Assembly (NCBI RefSeq): GCF_001983105.1
Contig: NZ_MOMC01000003.1
Location: forward strand, 22,693 to 29,242
Reading direction: 5' to 3'
Length of the DNA: 6,550 nt
From: Pseudofrankia asymbiotica
GTDB lineage: Bacteria; Actinomycetota; Actinomycetes; Frankiales; Frankiaceae
A model generated the notes under the pieces. It did no database searches and was not told the origin of the DNA. It worked only from the letters and a program-made list of their open reading frames with translations. Positions 1 through 5,974 of this stretch are shown one piece after another (the stretch's first letter is position 1; each line of letters opens with the position of its first letter). The position numbers were made by a program, and so were the translations under genes.

Positions 1-1
1 C

Positions 2-1362
<1,361 letters not shown>

Positions 1363-1369
1363 GCCGCCG

Positions 1370-1375
1370 AGTTTA
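1370..1375 (-). promoter_or_regulatory. Candidate -10 element of ychF (leaderless)
   Basis: On the minus strand the hexamer TAAACT lies 7 nt before the ychF ATG. It matches the actinobacterial TANNNT -10 pattern in an otherwise very GC-rich stretch. Transcription starting about 7 nt downstream of it would begin at or next to the ATG. The only -35-like sequence I see (TTCAAG, 1391-1396) is poorly spaced (15 nt). Confidence 0.45.
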
Positions 1376-1396
1376 CGGATCGACGCGGGGCTTGAA

Positions 1397-1415
1397 CGGG
1401 GCGCTTCCCGCCCCG
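1397..1415. promoter_or_regulatory. Inverted repeat in the ychF/rmuC divergent intergenic region
   Basis: CGGGGCG (1397-1403) and CGCCCCG (1409-1415) form a perfect 7-bp dyad with a 5-nt centre. It sits between the two divergent starts, just upstream of the putative ychF -10 and about 40 bp before the rmuC ATG. It could be an operator or simply a chance GC palindrome; no regulator is suggested by the sequence. Confidence 0.25.
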
Positions 1416-1452
1416 CCCGGATGTTGTCGGACCGGGATGGTTGGGTGTGGTC

Positions 1453-2862
1453 ATGGACGCGTCGGGGGTGCTGCTCGCGCTGGTCTGCCTGGTGGTCGGC
1501 GCGGCGGGAGGCTACCTCGTCGGCCGGCAGGCCGGGGGGCAGCGAGCGGAGGCCGACGTCGCCGGCCTGCGGACCGCGCTGGACTACGAGCGCAGGTCGG
1601 CCGGCGAGCGCGTCGCCCTCGTCGAGCAGAGCCAGCGGCGCCTGGCCGAGACGTTCCAGGCGCTGTCCTCGCGGGCGCTGGAGGGAGCCAGTCGGCAGTT
1701 CCTGGACCTGGCCGCCGCCCGCTTCGACGAGGCCGGCACCCGCGCGCGTGGCGACCTCGACATGCGGCGCGTCGCCGTGGAGAACCTGGTCACGCCGCTG
1801 CGCGAGACGCTCGCGCGGATGGAGGAACGGCTGCGCGAGCTGGAGGCCGCCCGCACCGACGCCTACGCCACGCTCGTCGAGCAGGTGCGGGCCACCCGCG
1901 AGGCCTCCGACGCGCTGCGCACCCAGACCGCGCAGCTGGTGACCGCGCTGCGCAAGCCGCAGGCCCGCGGCGCCTGGGGCGAGCTGCAGCTGCGCCGCGT
2001 CGCCGAGGTCGCCGGCATGCTGGCCCGCTGCGACTTCACGGAGCAGCACACCGTCACCGGTGACGAGGGAGAGGCGATCCAGCGGCCGGACATGGTCGTC
2101 CATCTGGTCGGCGGGCGCAGCATCGTTGTCGACTCCAAGGTCCCCATGGCCGCGTTCCTCGAGGCGGCCGAGGCGACCGAGGACGCGGTGCGGGCCGAGC
2201 GGCTGGCCGCGCACGCCAGGCACCTGCGCACGCATGTGGACCAGCTGGCCTCGAAGGCCTACTGGCGCCGGATGGACTCGCCGGAGTTCGTCGTGCTGTT
2301 CGTCCCGGCCGAGGCCTTCCTCGCACCCGCGCTCGACCACGACCCGGGCCTGCTGGAGTACGCCGCCGGCAAGGGTGTCGTGCTCGCCACGCCGACGACG
2401 CTCATCGCGCTGCTGCGCACGGTCGCCTACGCCTGGACGCAGGACGCGCTGACCACCCGGGCCAAGGAGGTCTACGAACTCGGCCGCGAGCTGTACGCCC
2501 GGCTCGGGACTCTCGGTGAGCACGTCGACAGGCTCGGCACGTCGCTGGGGCGGGCGGTGAAGGACTACAACGCGGCCGTCGGGTCGCTGGAGGGCCGGGT
2601 GCTGGTGTCGGCTCGCCGACTGGCCGGGCTGGAGGTCGTCGAGGAGGAGCTGGCCAGCCCCAAGCCCGTGGAGGTGGGCGTCCGCCCGCTGACGGCCGCC
2701 GAGTTCCTGCCCGAGCCCGATGGGCCGGAACCGCTCGGAGAGCTGGGACTCGAGGGGCTGGAGCTGGTGTCGTCGGCACCCTTCGCGACGATGGCCGACA
2801 CCGCCGGCGCCGCGGCCACCCAGACGGCTTCACCCGGTACCGGAGCCCCCACGGAGGGTTGA
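1453..2862 (+). CDS. rmuC: DNA recombination protein RmuC
   Basis: 469 residues. RmuC limits recombination at inverted repeats in E. coli and belongs to a restriction-endonuclease-like nuclease superfamily; the biochemical activity is not settled. Order of parts: an N-terminal membrane anchor (about residues 5-24, VLLALVCLVVGAAGGYLVG), a long charged coiled-coil (about 30-165), then the conserved RmuC domain (about 168-400). Domain motifs include RGAWGELQL (172-180), QRPDMVVHL (210-218), DSKVPM (227-232), SPEFVVLFVPAEAFL (276-290), VVLATPTTLIALLRTVAYAW (309-328) and DYNAAVGSLEGRVL (371-384). A Pro/Glu/Ala-rich tail follows from about 400. ATG 1453 is preferred because it places the hydrophobic anchor at the N-terminus; GTG 1447 and TTG 1441 are in-frame alternatives and no start has a strong Shine-Dalgarno. 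It is divergent from ychF; its TGA is 74 bp before the DUF6542 start. The 3' half of this gene is read without stops on the other strand, but that antisense frame has no protein-like features. Confidence 0.95.
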   Translation: MDASGVLLALVCLVVGAAGGYLVGRQAGGQRAEADVAGLRTALDYERRSAGERVALVEQSQRRLAETFQALSSRALEGASRQFLDLAAARFDEAGTRARGDLDMRRVAVENLVTPLRETLARMEERLRELEAARTDAYATLVEQVRATREASDALRTQTAQLVTALRKPQARGAWGELQLRRVAEVAGMLARCDFTEQHTVTGDEGEAIQRPDMVVHLVGGRSIVVDSKVPMAAFLEAAEATEDAVRAERLAAHARHLRTHVDQLASKAYWRRMDSPEFVVLFVPAEAFLAPALDHDPGLLEYAAGKGVVLATPTTLIALLRTVAYAWTQDALTTRAKEVYELGRELYARLGTLGEHVDRLGTSLGRAVKDYNAAVGSLEGRVLVSARRLAGLEVVEEELASPKPVEVGVRPLTAAEFLPEPDGPEPLGELGLEGLELVSSAPFATMADTAGAAATQTASPGTGAPTEG

Positions 2863-2863
2863 A

Positions 2864-2902
2864 ATGGCCGGTGCTCGGTACACCCGCGACCTATCGTGCT
2901 GA
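2864..2902 (+). CDS. Possible 12-codon leader ORF downstream of rmuC
   Basis: ATG at 2864 is preceded by GGAGGG (2853-2858) at a 5-nt spacing, the best-placed Shine-Dalgarno on the plus strand of this window. It opens a frame of 12 codons (MAGARYTRDLSC) ending in TGA 2900-2902, which is 34 bp before the DUF6542 GTG. It starts one base after the rmuC stop, so it could be translated by reinitiation. The GGAGGG also encodes the last Glu-Gly of RmuC, so the match may be coincidence. No known peptide is recognised. Confidence 0.2.
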   Translation: MAGARYTRDLSC

Positions 2903-2924
2903 CGCATTCTTAAACCTGGGGCGG

Positions 2925-2930
2925 TACCTT
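2925..2930 (+). promoter_or_regulatory. Candidate -10 element of the DUF6542 gene (leaderless)
   Basis: TACCTT matches TANNNT, and its last T is followed by 6 nt and then GTG 2937, so transcription 7 nt downstream would start on the G of the start codon. It lies in a locally AT-richer island (about 2889-2930). A weak -35-like CTGACG is at 2899-2904 with a long 20-nt spacer. Confidence 0.5.
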
Positions 2931-2936
2931 GCCCAC

Positions 2937-3500
2937 GTGAGTCTGCCCGACCGGCAACCCGCCGGCTCCCGCGGTCGTCCCGACCGGCCGCGCGGACCGG
3001 TCGACCGTCCACCCACGGGACGGCGTCGCTCGACCCTGCAACCGACGACGGTGATCAGCGACAACCGTCGGGGGCTCACGGCCTTCGGCGCGTCGCTGGC
3101 TGTGCTGATCATCGGTGCGGTGGGCGCGGCCGCCGACGTGGCCGTCTTCGGGCATCTCGGCTGGATCTTCGGCGTCCTGTTCGTCTCGGCCTGCGCCGCG
3201 AGCACGCTGCGCACGCATGTGGACGACCTGGTGGGAGTCGTCATCATGCCGCCGCTGGTCTACGCGGTGATCACCGCCGGAGTCGGTTTCCTGCATCCGG
3301 CGACCGGCAGCGACGGCGGGCTCAAGACGAAGGCCATCGACATCGGTTCCGAACTGATCCTTCGGGCGCCGAGCCTCCTGATCGCCGAGCTGCTGGTGGT
3401 CAGCATCGCGCTGGTCCGCGCCCGCCGGGCGACGGTGGCACGCCGTGAGCGTGCCCGCGCCCTGGCGGCCAGCCGAACGCGCCGCGACGCCCGCCCCTGA
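2937..3500 (+). CDS. DUF6542-type small integral membrane protein
   Basis: 187 residues from GTG 2937. Residues 1-45 are a Pro/Arg-rich, probably cytoplasmic leader. From RRGLTAFGASLAVLIIGAVG (44-63) come about four hydrophobic segments: near 50-70, 74-91 (GWIFGVLFVSACAASTL), 99-119 (VGVVIMPPLVYAVITAGVG) and 143-162 (RAPSLLIAELLVVSIALVRA). A basic cytoplasmic tail rich in Arg and Ala follows. The RGLT start, the GWxFGVLFV segment and the PPLVYAVI motif are what I associate with actinobacterial DUF6542 proteins, whose function is unknown; members are often encoded near ychF, xseA and ispH. GTG 2937 is chosen because it lies 6 nt after a TACCTT hexamer. An in-frame TTG at 2859 overlapping the rmuC stop would add 26 residues, but its GGAGGG abuts the codon with no spacing. 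A strong hairpin follows the stop. Confidence 0.8.
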   Translation: MSLPDRQPAGSRGRPDRPRGPVDRPPTGRRRSTLQPTTVISDNRRGLTAFGASLAVLIIGAVGAAADVAVFGHLGWIFGVLFVSACAASTLRTHVDDLVGVVIMPPLVYAVITAGVGFLHPATGSDGGLKTKAIDIGSELILRAPSLLIAELLVVSIALVRARRATVARRERARALAASRTRRDARP

Positions 3501-3508
3501 CGCTCGTC

Positions 3509-3551
3509 CGGGCCAGGCGGGCAGCGACTCCGCCTCCGTCCGCTTGGCCCG
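3509..3551 (+). terminator. Candidate terminator hairpin after the DUF6542 gene
   Basis: Arms 3509-3520 and 3540-3551 pair over 12 bp with a single G-U (GGGCCAGGCGG against CCGCTTGGCCC, flanked by a C-G pair). One G-U and one C-G pair can extend it inward. It starts 8 nt after the TGA. No U-tract follows. In the convergent arrangement it may also stop glpX transcripts. Confidence 0.55.
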
Positions 3552-3563
3552 CGCCTTCGCCGT

Positions 3564-3581
3564 CCGCGCGCCTCCGCGCGG
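3564..3581. terminator. Second hairpin in the DUF6542/glpX convergent junction
   Basis: CCGCGCG (3564-3570) pairs perfectly with CGCGCGG (3575-3581) around a 4-nt loop CCTC. It is compact and very GC-rich, with no U-tract on either side. It lies 27 bp beyond the glpX stop codon and is a plausible glpX or bidirectional terminator. Confidence 0.45.
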
Positions 3582-3582
3582 C

Positions 3583-3626
3583 GGCTTGGAAGGGAACCGT
3601 CGAGGGCTTAGAAGGGAACCGTCGAG
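3583..3626. repeat. 22-bp tandem duplication covering the glpX stop codon
   Basis: Two head-to-tail copies, 3583-3604 and 3605-3626, differ at one base (G3588 versus A3610). The inner copy encodes the last residues of GlpX (S-T-V-P-F) and its TAA. In the outer copy the same position reads CAA. Because 22 is not a multiple of 3, the outer copy is also out of frame with glpX. This looks like a replication-slippage duplication of the gene's 3' end. Confidence 0.9.
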
Positions 3627-4633
3627 TAGGCCTGCAGCTTGGTGAGCTGGTGCTGGCTGTCGACGCGGCGGATGGTGCCGCTGCGCGAGCGCATGACGAG
3701 CGACGACGTGCTCGCGCCGCCCGGCCGGTAGCGCACCCCGGCGAGCAGCTCGCCGTCGGTGATACCCGTGGCGACGAAGAAGACGTTGTCGCTGTTGACC
3801 AGGTCGAGGGTGGTCAGCACCCGGGACGTGTCCCTGCCCGCTTCCTCGACCTTGCGCCGCTCGTCGTCGTCGCGCGGCCAGAGACGGGCCTGGATCACGC
3901 CGCCGAGGCAGGTCACCGCGCAGGCGGCGATGATCCCCTCCGGCGTGCCGCCGACCCCGAGCAACAGGTCGATACCGGTGTCCGAGGAGGCGGCCATCAC
4001 GGCGCCGGCGACGTCGCCGTCCGAGATCAGCTTGACGCGCGCGCCCGTCGCGCGGATCTCGTCGACCAGCTGGGCGTGCCGCGGCCGGTCGAGCACGACG
4101 ACGGTGACGTCGCGGGGGAGGATGCCCTTGGCCTTCGCCACCGCGCGGATGTTGTCCTCGACGGAGGCGGTGATGTCGACGACGGCGGCGGCCTCCGGGC
4201 CGGTCACGAGCTTGTCCATGTAGAAGCAGACGCTCGCGTCGTACATCGTGCCGCGCTCACTGACGGCCATCACCGAGACGGCGTTGTTCATGCCCTTGGA
4301 CGTCAGCGTCGTGCCGTCCACCGGGTCGACGGCGACGTCACACTCCGCGCCCTCGCCCGAGCCGACCTGCTCGCCGTTGAACAGCATCGGGGCCTCGTCC
4401 TTCTCGCCCTCCCCGATGACGACCACGCCACGCATGGAGACGGTGCCGACAAGCCTGCGCATCGCGTCGACGGCGGCGCCGTCGGCCCCGTTCTTGTCGC
4501 CGCGGCCCACCCAGCGCGCGGCGGCCAGCGCGGCGGCCTCGGTCACCCGGACGAGTTCTAGCGCCAGGTTGCGATCGGGTGCCTGGCCCTGCACGGCAAG
4601 CGGTTCGGGGACTGCGCTGCTGTCATGTGCCAC
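3608..4633 (-). CDS. glpX: Class II fructose-1,6-bisphosphatase GlpX
   Basis: 341 residues. The enzyme hydrolyses fructose 1,6-bisphosphate to fructose 6-phosphate and phosphate in the cytosol, the committed step of gluconeogenesis. Active-site segments are intact: GRGDKNGAD (43-51), [12 protein letters not shown] (73-84), DPVDGT (103-108), ISDGD (203-207) and GVGGTPEGI (226-234). By alignment from memory with E. coli GlpX, D51, E75, D103, D106 and E232 are the metal and phosphate ligands (Asp33, Glu57, Asp85, Asp88, Glu213). The C-terminal [20 protein letters not shown] block is typical of actinobacterial members. The start is GTG 4631-4633; the ATG just downstream is out of frame. There is no Shine-Dalgarno, and TAGTCT 6 nt upstream suggests a leaderless mRNA. 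It is divergent from the DUF4245 gene, an arrangement I recall from mycobacteria (Rv1099c/Rv1100). The stop codon lies in a 22-bp tandem duplication, and the protein ends rather abruptly at YSTVPF; some relatives have a longer tail. Confidence 0.97.
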   Translation of the reverse strand: MAHDSSAVPEPLAVQGQAPDRNLALELVRVTEAAALAAARWVGRGDKNGADGAAVDAMRRLVGTVSMRGVVVIGEGEKDEAPMLFNGEQVGSGEGAECDVAVDPVDGTTLTSKGMNNAVSVMAVSERGTMYDASVCFYMDKLVTGPEAAAVVDITASVEDNIRAVAKAKGILPRDVTVVVLDRPRHAQLVDEIRATGARVKLISDGDVAGAVMAASSDTGIDLLLGVGGTPEGIIAACAVTCLGGVIQARLWPRDDDERRKVEEAGRDTSRVLTTLDLVNSDNVFFVATGITDGELLAGVRYRPGGASTSSLVMRSRSGTIRRVDSQHQLTKLQAYSTVPF

Positions 4634-4639
4634 AGCAGA

Positions 4640-4645
4640 AGACTA
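4640..4645 (-). promoter_or_regulatory. Candidate -10 element of glpX (leaderless)
   Basis: On the minus strand TAGTCT matches TANNNT and is followed by 6 nt and then GTG 4633, placing the expected transcript start on the first base of the start codon. No -35 consensus is apparent; that region is occupied by a GC-rich dyad. Confidence 0.5.
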
Positions 4646-4648
4646 GTT

Positions 4649-4671
4649 CGCGGGCTCCGTCGCCGCCCGCG
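4649..4671. promoter_or_regulatory. Inverted repeat over the glpX -35 region
   Basis: CGCGGGC (4649-4655) and GCCCGCG (4665-4671) form a perfect 7-bp dyad with a 9-nt spacer. It begins 3 bp upstream of the putative -10, so it covers the spacer and the expected -35 position. This would suit a repressor or activator site, but GC palindromes arise easily in this base composition. Confidence 0.3.
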
Positions 4672-4899
4672 GTTGTGACCGCCGTCCGATCCCGCCGCGA
4701 GGCGCGGCGCCTGGTGGCGCCCGGCGCGGCGACCGACCGAGTGGGTACGGCGCGAGAACGGGCGCGGGCGGCCGTCATGCCCCCTCCGCACGGCGGCCGC
4801 CCACGCGCACCGTCCGACGCCTTGCTCACCCGGAAGGTTGCGCGGCGGGAGAGTGTCGCGCGCCACGCTCCCCCGATCGTCGGCCGCCGGGCCGACCAG

Positions 4900-4905
4900 C
4901 ATCAT
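4900..4905 (+). promoter_or_regulatory. Weak -10-like element of the DUF4245 gene
   Basis: CATCAT is followed by 6 nt and GTG 4912, the same geometry as for glpX and the DUF6542 gene, but the first T of TANNNT is missing. A GGGAG (4906-4910) lies in the gap only 1 nt from the GTG, too close to act as a normal ribosome binding site. Confidence 0.3.
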
Positions 4906-4911
4906 GGGAGC

Positions 4912-5496
4912 GTGGCACGCAAGCGTGGTCAGGAGACCATTCGGGACATGGCGCTCTCGCTCGCCGTCGTGATGGCGGGCGTCTTCGCCTTCGTCTTCTT
5001 CGTCCTTCCACGCGGCGACGACGAGCAGGCGGTCAAGGTCGTCGACAACGCGGCCGTGTCGGTCACCTCGTTCGCCCGGCAGGCCCCATACCCGGTGCTC
5101 GCGCCGTCTGGCCTGGCCCAGGACCTGTGGAAGCCCACCTCACTGCGGGTCCAGGCCCCCGGGGCGGTTCAGGGCGACGACAACGATCTCGCGGTGCTGA
5201 CCATCGGCTACGTCGTCGACCGCAAGGACCACCGGACGTTCGCTCGTTACGAGGTGAGCAACGCGCCGGATGCCGTCCAACGCCTGCTCGGCAACCGCCC
5301 GGTGACGGGGCATCGCGCGATCGAGGGCGAGACCTGGGACGAACGCCGCGACGACGACGGCCATCTGGCGCTCACGCGCCCGGCCGGCGGCTCCACCGTG
5401 ATCATCGACGACGGTGACGGCTCCGGCGGCGCGAGCCTTGAGGACCTCGCCGCGCTCGCCGCCTCTGTGCGCCCGGTCGCTACGGCGGCCTCCTGA
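4912..5496 (+). CDS. DUF4245-type membrane-anchored protein
   Basis: 194 residues from GTG 4912. The N-terminus MARKRGQETIRDMALSLAVV is the basic, family-typical start. It leads into one transmembrane helix (about 14-33) with positive charges before it, so residues 34-194 should face outward. The exported part contains APSGLAQDLWKPTSLRVQ (64-81), LTIGYV (96-101), a basic/acidic strand region with YEVSNAP (113-119), a TWDERR segment (141-146) and a Gly/Asp-rich stretch before a terminal helix. The W-x-P-T-S and GY features fit my memory of DUF4245, a family of unknown function found in actinomycetes. It is divergent from glpX and converges on xseB with 81 bp between stops. The frame is open upstream to 4579, but the extra residues are low-complexity Arg/Ala/Pro and overlap glpX, so that extension is rejected. 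No catalytic motif is seen. Confidence 0.82.
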   Translation: MARKRGQETIRDMALSLAVVMAGVFAFVFFVLPRGDDEQAVKVVDNAAVSVTSFARQAPYPVLAPSGLAQDLWKPTSLRVQAPGAVQGDDNDLAVLTIGYVVDRKDHRTFARYEVSNAPDAVQRLLGNRPVTGHRAIEGETWDERRDDDGHLALTRPAGGSTVIIDDGDGSGGASLEDLAALAASVRPVATAAS

Positions 5497-5521
5497 CCGC
5501 CCCGGCTCCAGACCGCCCCGG
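5495..5521. repeat. 11-bp direct repeat at the DUF4245 stop codon
   Basis: GACCGCCCCGG occurs at 5495-5505, overlapping the last two bases of the TGA, and again at 5511-5521. The period is 16 bp. It is short and GC-rich, so it may be chance, but it has the same period as the next repeat downstream. Confidence 0.5.
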
Positions 5522-5549
5522 ACCGCGCCCGCCGGCTCGCGGAAGGCCT

Positions 5550-5578
5550 CCGCCGTCAGAGTCCGCCGCCGTCAGAGT
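5550..5578. repeat. 13-bp direct repeat at the xseB stop codon
   Basis: CCGCCGTCAGAGT is present exactly at 5550-5562 and 5566-5578, a 16-bp period. The second copy ends on the last base of the xseB TAA. Together with the preceding repeat it fills most of the 81-bp junction between the DUF4245 and xseB stops. No strong terminator hairpin was found there, only a 5-bp stem (5539-5553). Confidence 0.75.
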
Positions 5579-5832
5579 TACGAGCGGCCCGGGCCAGGCG
5601 CGGGCTCGGCGGCGGCGATGCGGGCCCTGGCGCCCTCGAGGAGGGCCTGGCAGGTCCTGGCCAGCTCCTCGCCGCGTTCCCAGAGGGCGAGCGACTCCTC
5701 GAGGGTGACCCCGCCCGCCTCCAGCCTGCGTACGACGTCCTCCAGCTCCGCGCGGGAGTCCTCGAACGTGGGTCCGCCGCCGGCGGGCCCGCCAGGCCGC
5801 GCGGCGGTCTGCTCTGTGTTCGGCTCGGTCAA
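5578..5832 (-). CDS. xseB: Exodeoxyribonuclease VII small subunit XseB
   Basis: 84 residues, normal for the family. XseB binds in several copies to XseA to form exonuclease VII, which degrades single-stranded DNA from both ends into oligonucleotides, in the cytoplasm. The core SRAELEDVVRRLEAGGVTLE (26-45) continues with ESLALWERGEELARTCQALL (46-65) and carries the family pattern of two helices with LExGxxxLEESLxLxERGxxLxxxC. The N-terminal 20 residues are Gly/Pro/Thr-rich and not conserved. The TTG start at 5830-5832 is chosen because GAGGAG lies 6 nt upstream and it gives a family-like N-terminus; no ATG or GTG of suitable position exists. The gene is downstream of xseA in the same direction, but 142 bp of hairpin- and repeat-containing sequence separates them. 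This is unusual, since the two are commonly adjacent or overlapping. TTG initiation may keep its translation rate modest. Confidence 0.93.
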   Translation of the reverse strand: MTEPNTEQTAARPGGPAGGGPTFEDSRAELEDVVRRLEAGGVTLEESLALWERGEELARTCQALLEGARARIAAAEPAPGPGRS

Positions 5833-5838
5833 GCGGAG

Positions 5839-5844
5839 CTCCTC
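5839..5844 (-). promoter_or_regulatory. Ribosome binding site of xseB
   Basis: GAGGAG on the minus strand lies 6 nt before the TTG start and decides that start. It is the only minus-strand gene in the window with a clear Shine-Dalgarno at good spacing. Confidence 0.75.
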
Positions 5845-5852
5845 AAGTCTGT

Positions 5853-5898
5853 GTTCCTGGGTGTGAGTCGGCGGGGTTCCTGGGTGTGAGTCGGCGGG
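5853..5898. repeat. Perfect 23-bp tandem repeat between xseA and xseB
   Basis: Two identical head-to-tail 23-bp units, 5853-5875 and 5876-5898, contain the core CCTGGGTGTGAGTCGGCGGG. They lie in the untranslated stretch upstream of the xseB ribosome binding site. Perfect identity suggests a recent duplication, or a repeat that varies in copy number between strains. Confidence 0.95.
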
Positions 5899-5900
5899 TG

Positions 5901-5926
5901 CCGGCCGGCGGCCGCCAGCCGGCCGG
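5901..5926. other. Strong hairpin in the xseA/xseB gap
   Basis: CCGGCCGGC (5901-5909) pairs perfectly with GCCGGCCGG (5918-5926), a 9-bp all-GC stem with an 8-nt loop. It sits directly beside the 23-bp tandem repeat. It may attenuate transcription or protect an mRNA end. Confidence 0.5.
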
Positions 5927-5939
5927 TAGTCCGGCGCAT

Positions 5940-5961
5940 CAGCGGGTCGGCTGACCCGCTG
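5940..5961 (-). terminator. Candidate terminator or attenuator hairpin after xseA
   Basis: A 9-bp perfect stem (5940-5948 with 5953-5961, including AGCGGGTC and GACCCGCT) encloses a GGCT loop. It begins 13 nt downstream of the xseA stop codon, where a terminator would sit, yet xseB follows in the same direction. No U-tract follows, so partial termination or RNA-end protection is as likely as full termination. Confidence 0.5.
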
Positions 5962-5974
5962 CTGGCTGGCCGGG

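Larger units (their letters stand above)
4634..4911. other. Divergent intergenic region between glpX and the DUF4245 gene
   Basis: 278 bp without a convincing gene. Frames remain open here, but the predicted peptides are Arg/Ala/Pro-rich and featureless. It holds the putative glpX -10 with its upstream dyad at the left end and a weak -10-like hexamer for the DUF4245 gene at the right end. A GGCGCC-TGGT-GGCGCC palindrome pair (4706-4721) is the only other structure seen. Confidence 0.6.

Noticed and set aside
1363..2523. Minus-strand open frame continuing upstream of ychF across rmuC (would make a 745-residue protein)
   Set aside because: Residues before MGLSIGIVGLPNVGKS are Arg/Gly/Leu-rich with no family match, and lie antisense to the well-supported rmuC. 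It is a stop-poor frame caused by high GC.
2859..2936. TTG start of the DUF6542 gene overlapping the rmuC stop by 3 bp
   Set aside because: The Shine-Dalgarno-like GGAGGG abuts the TTG with no spacing, the added 26 residues look non-conserved, and GTG 2937 has a well-placed -10 hexamer.
3650..4561. 303-codon plus-strand frame across glpX
   Set aside because: Antisense shadow of glpX with His/Asp/Arg-rich composition and no domain.
4579..4911. N-terminal extension of the DUF4245 gene
   Set aside because: It would overlap the 5' end of divergent glpX and adds only Arg/Ala/Pro low-complexity residues; the family start MARKRGQET lies at GTG 4912.
5833..5974. CRISPR-like or IS-end interpretation of the repeats and hairpins between xseA and xseB
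   Set aside because: Only two tandem units with no spacers, no transposase and no target-site duplication; slippage duplication explains it.
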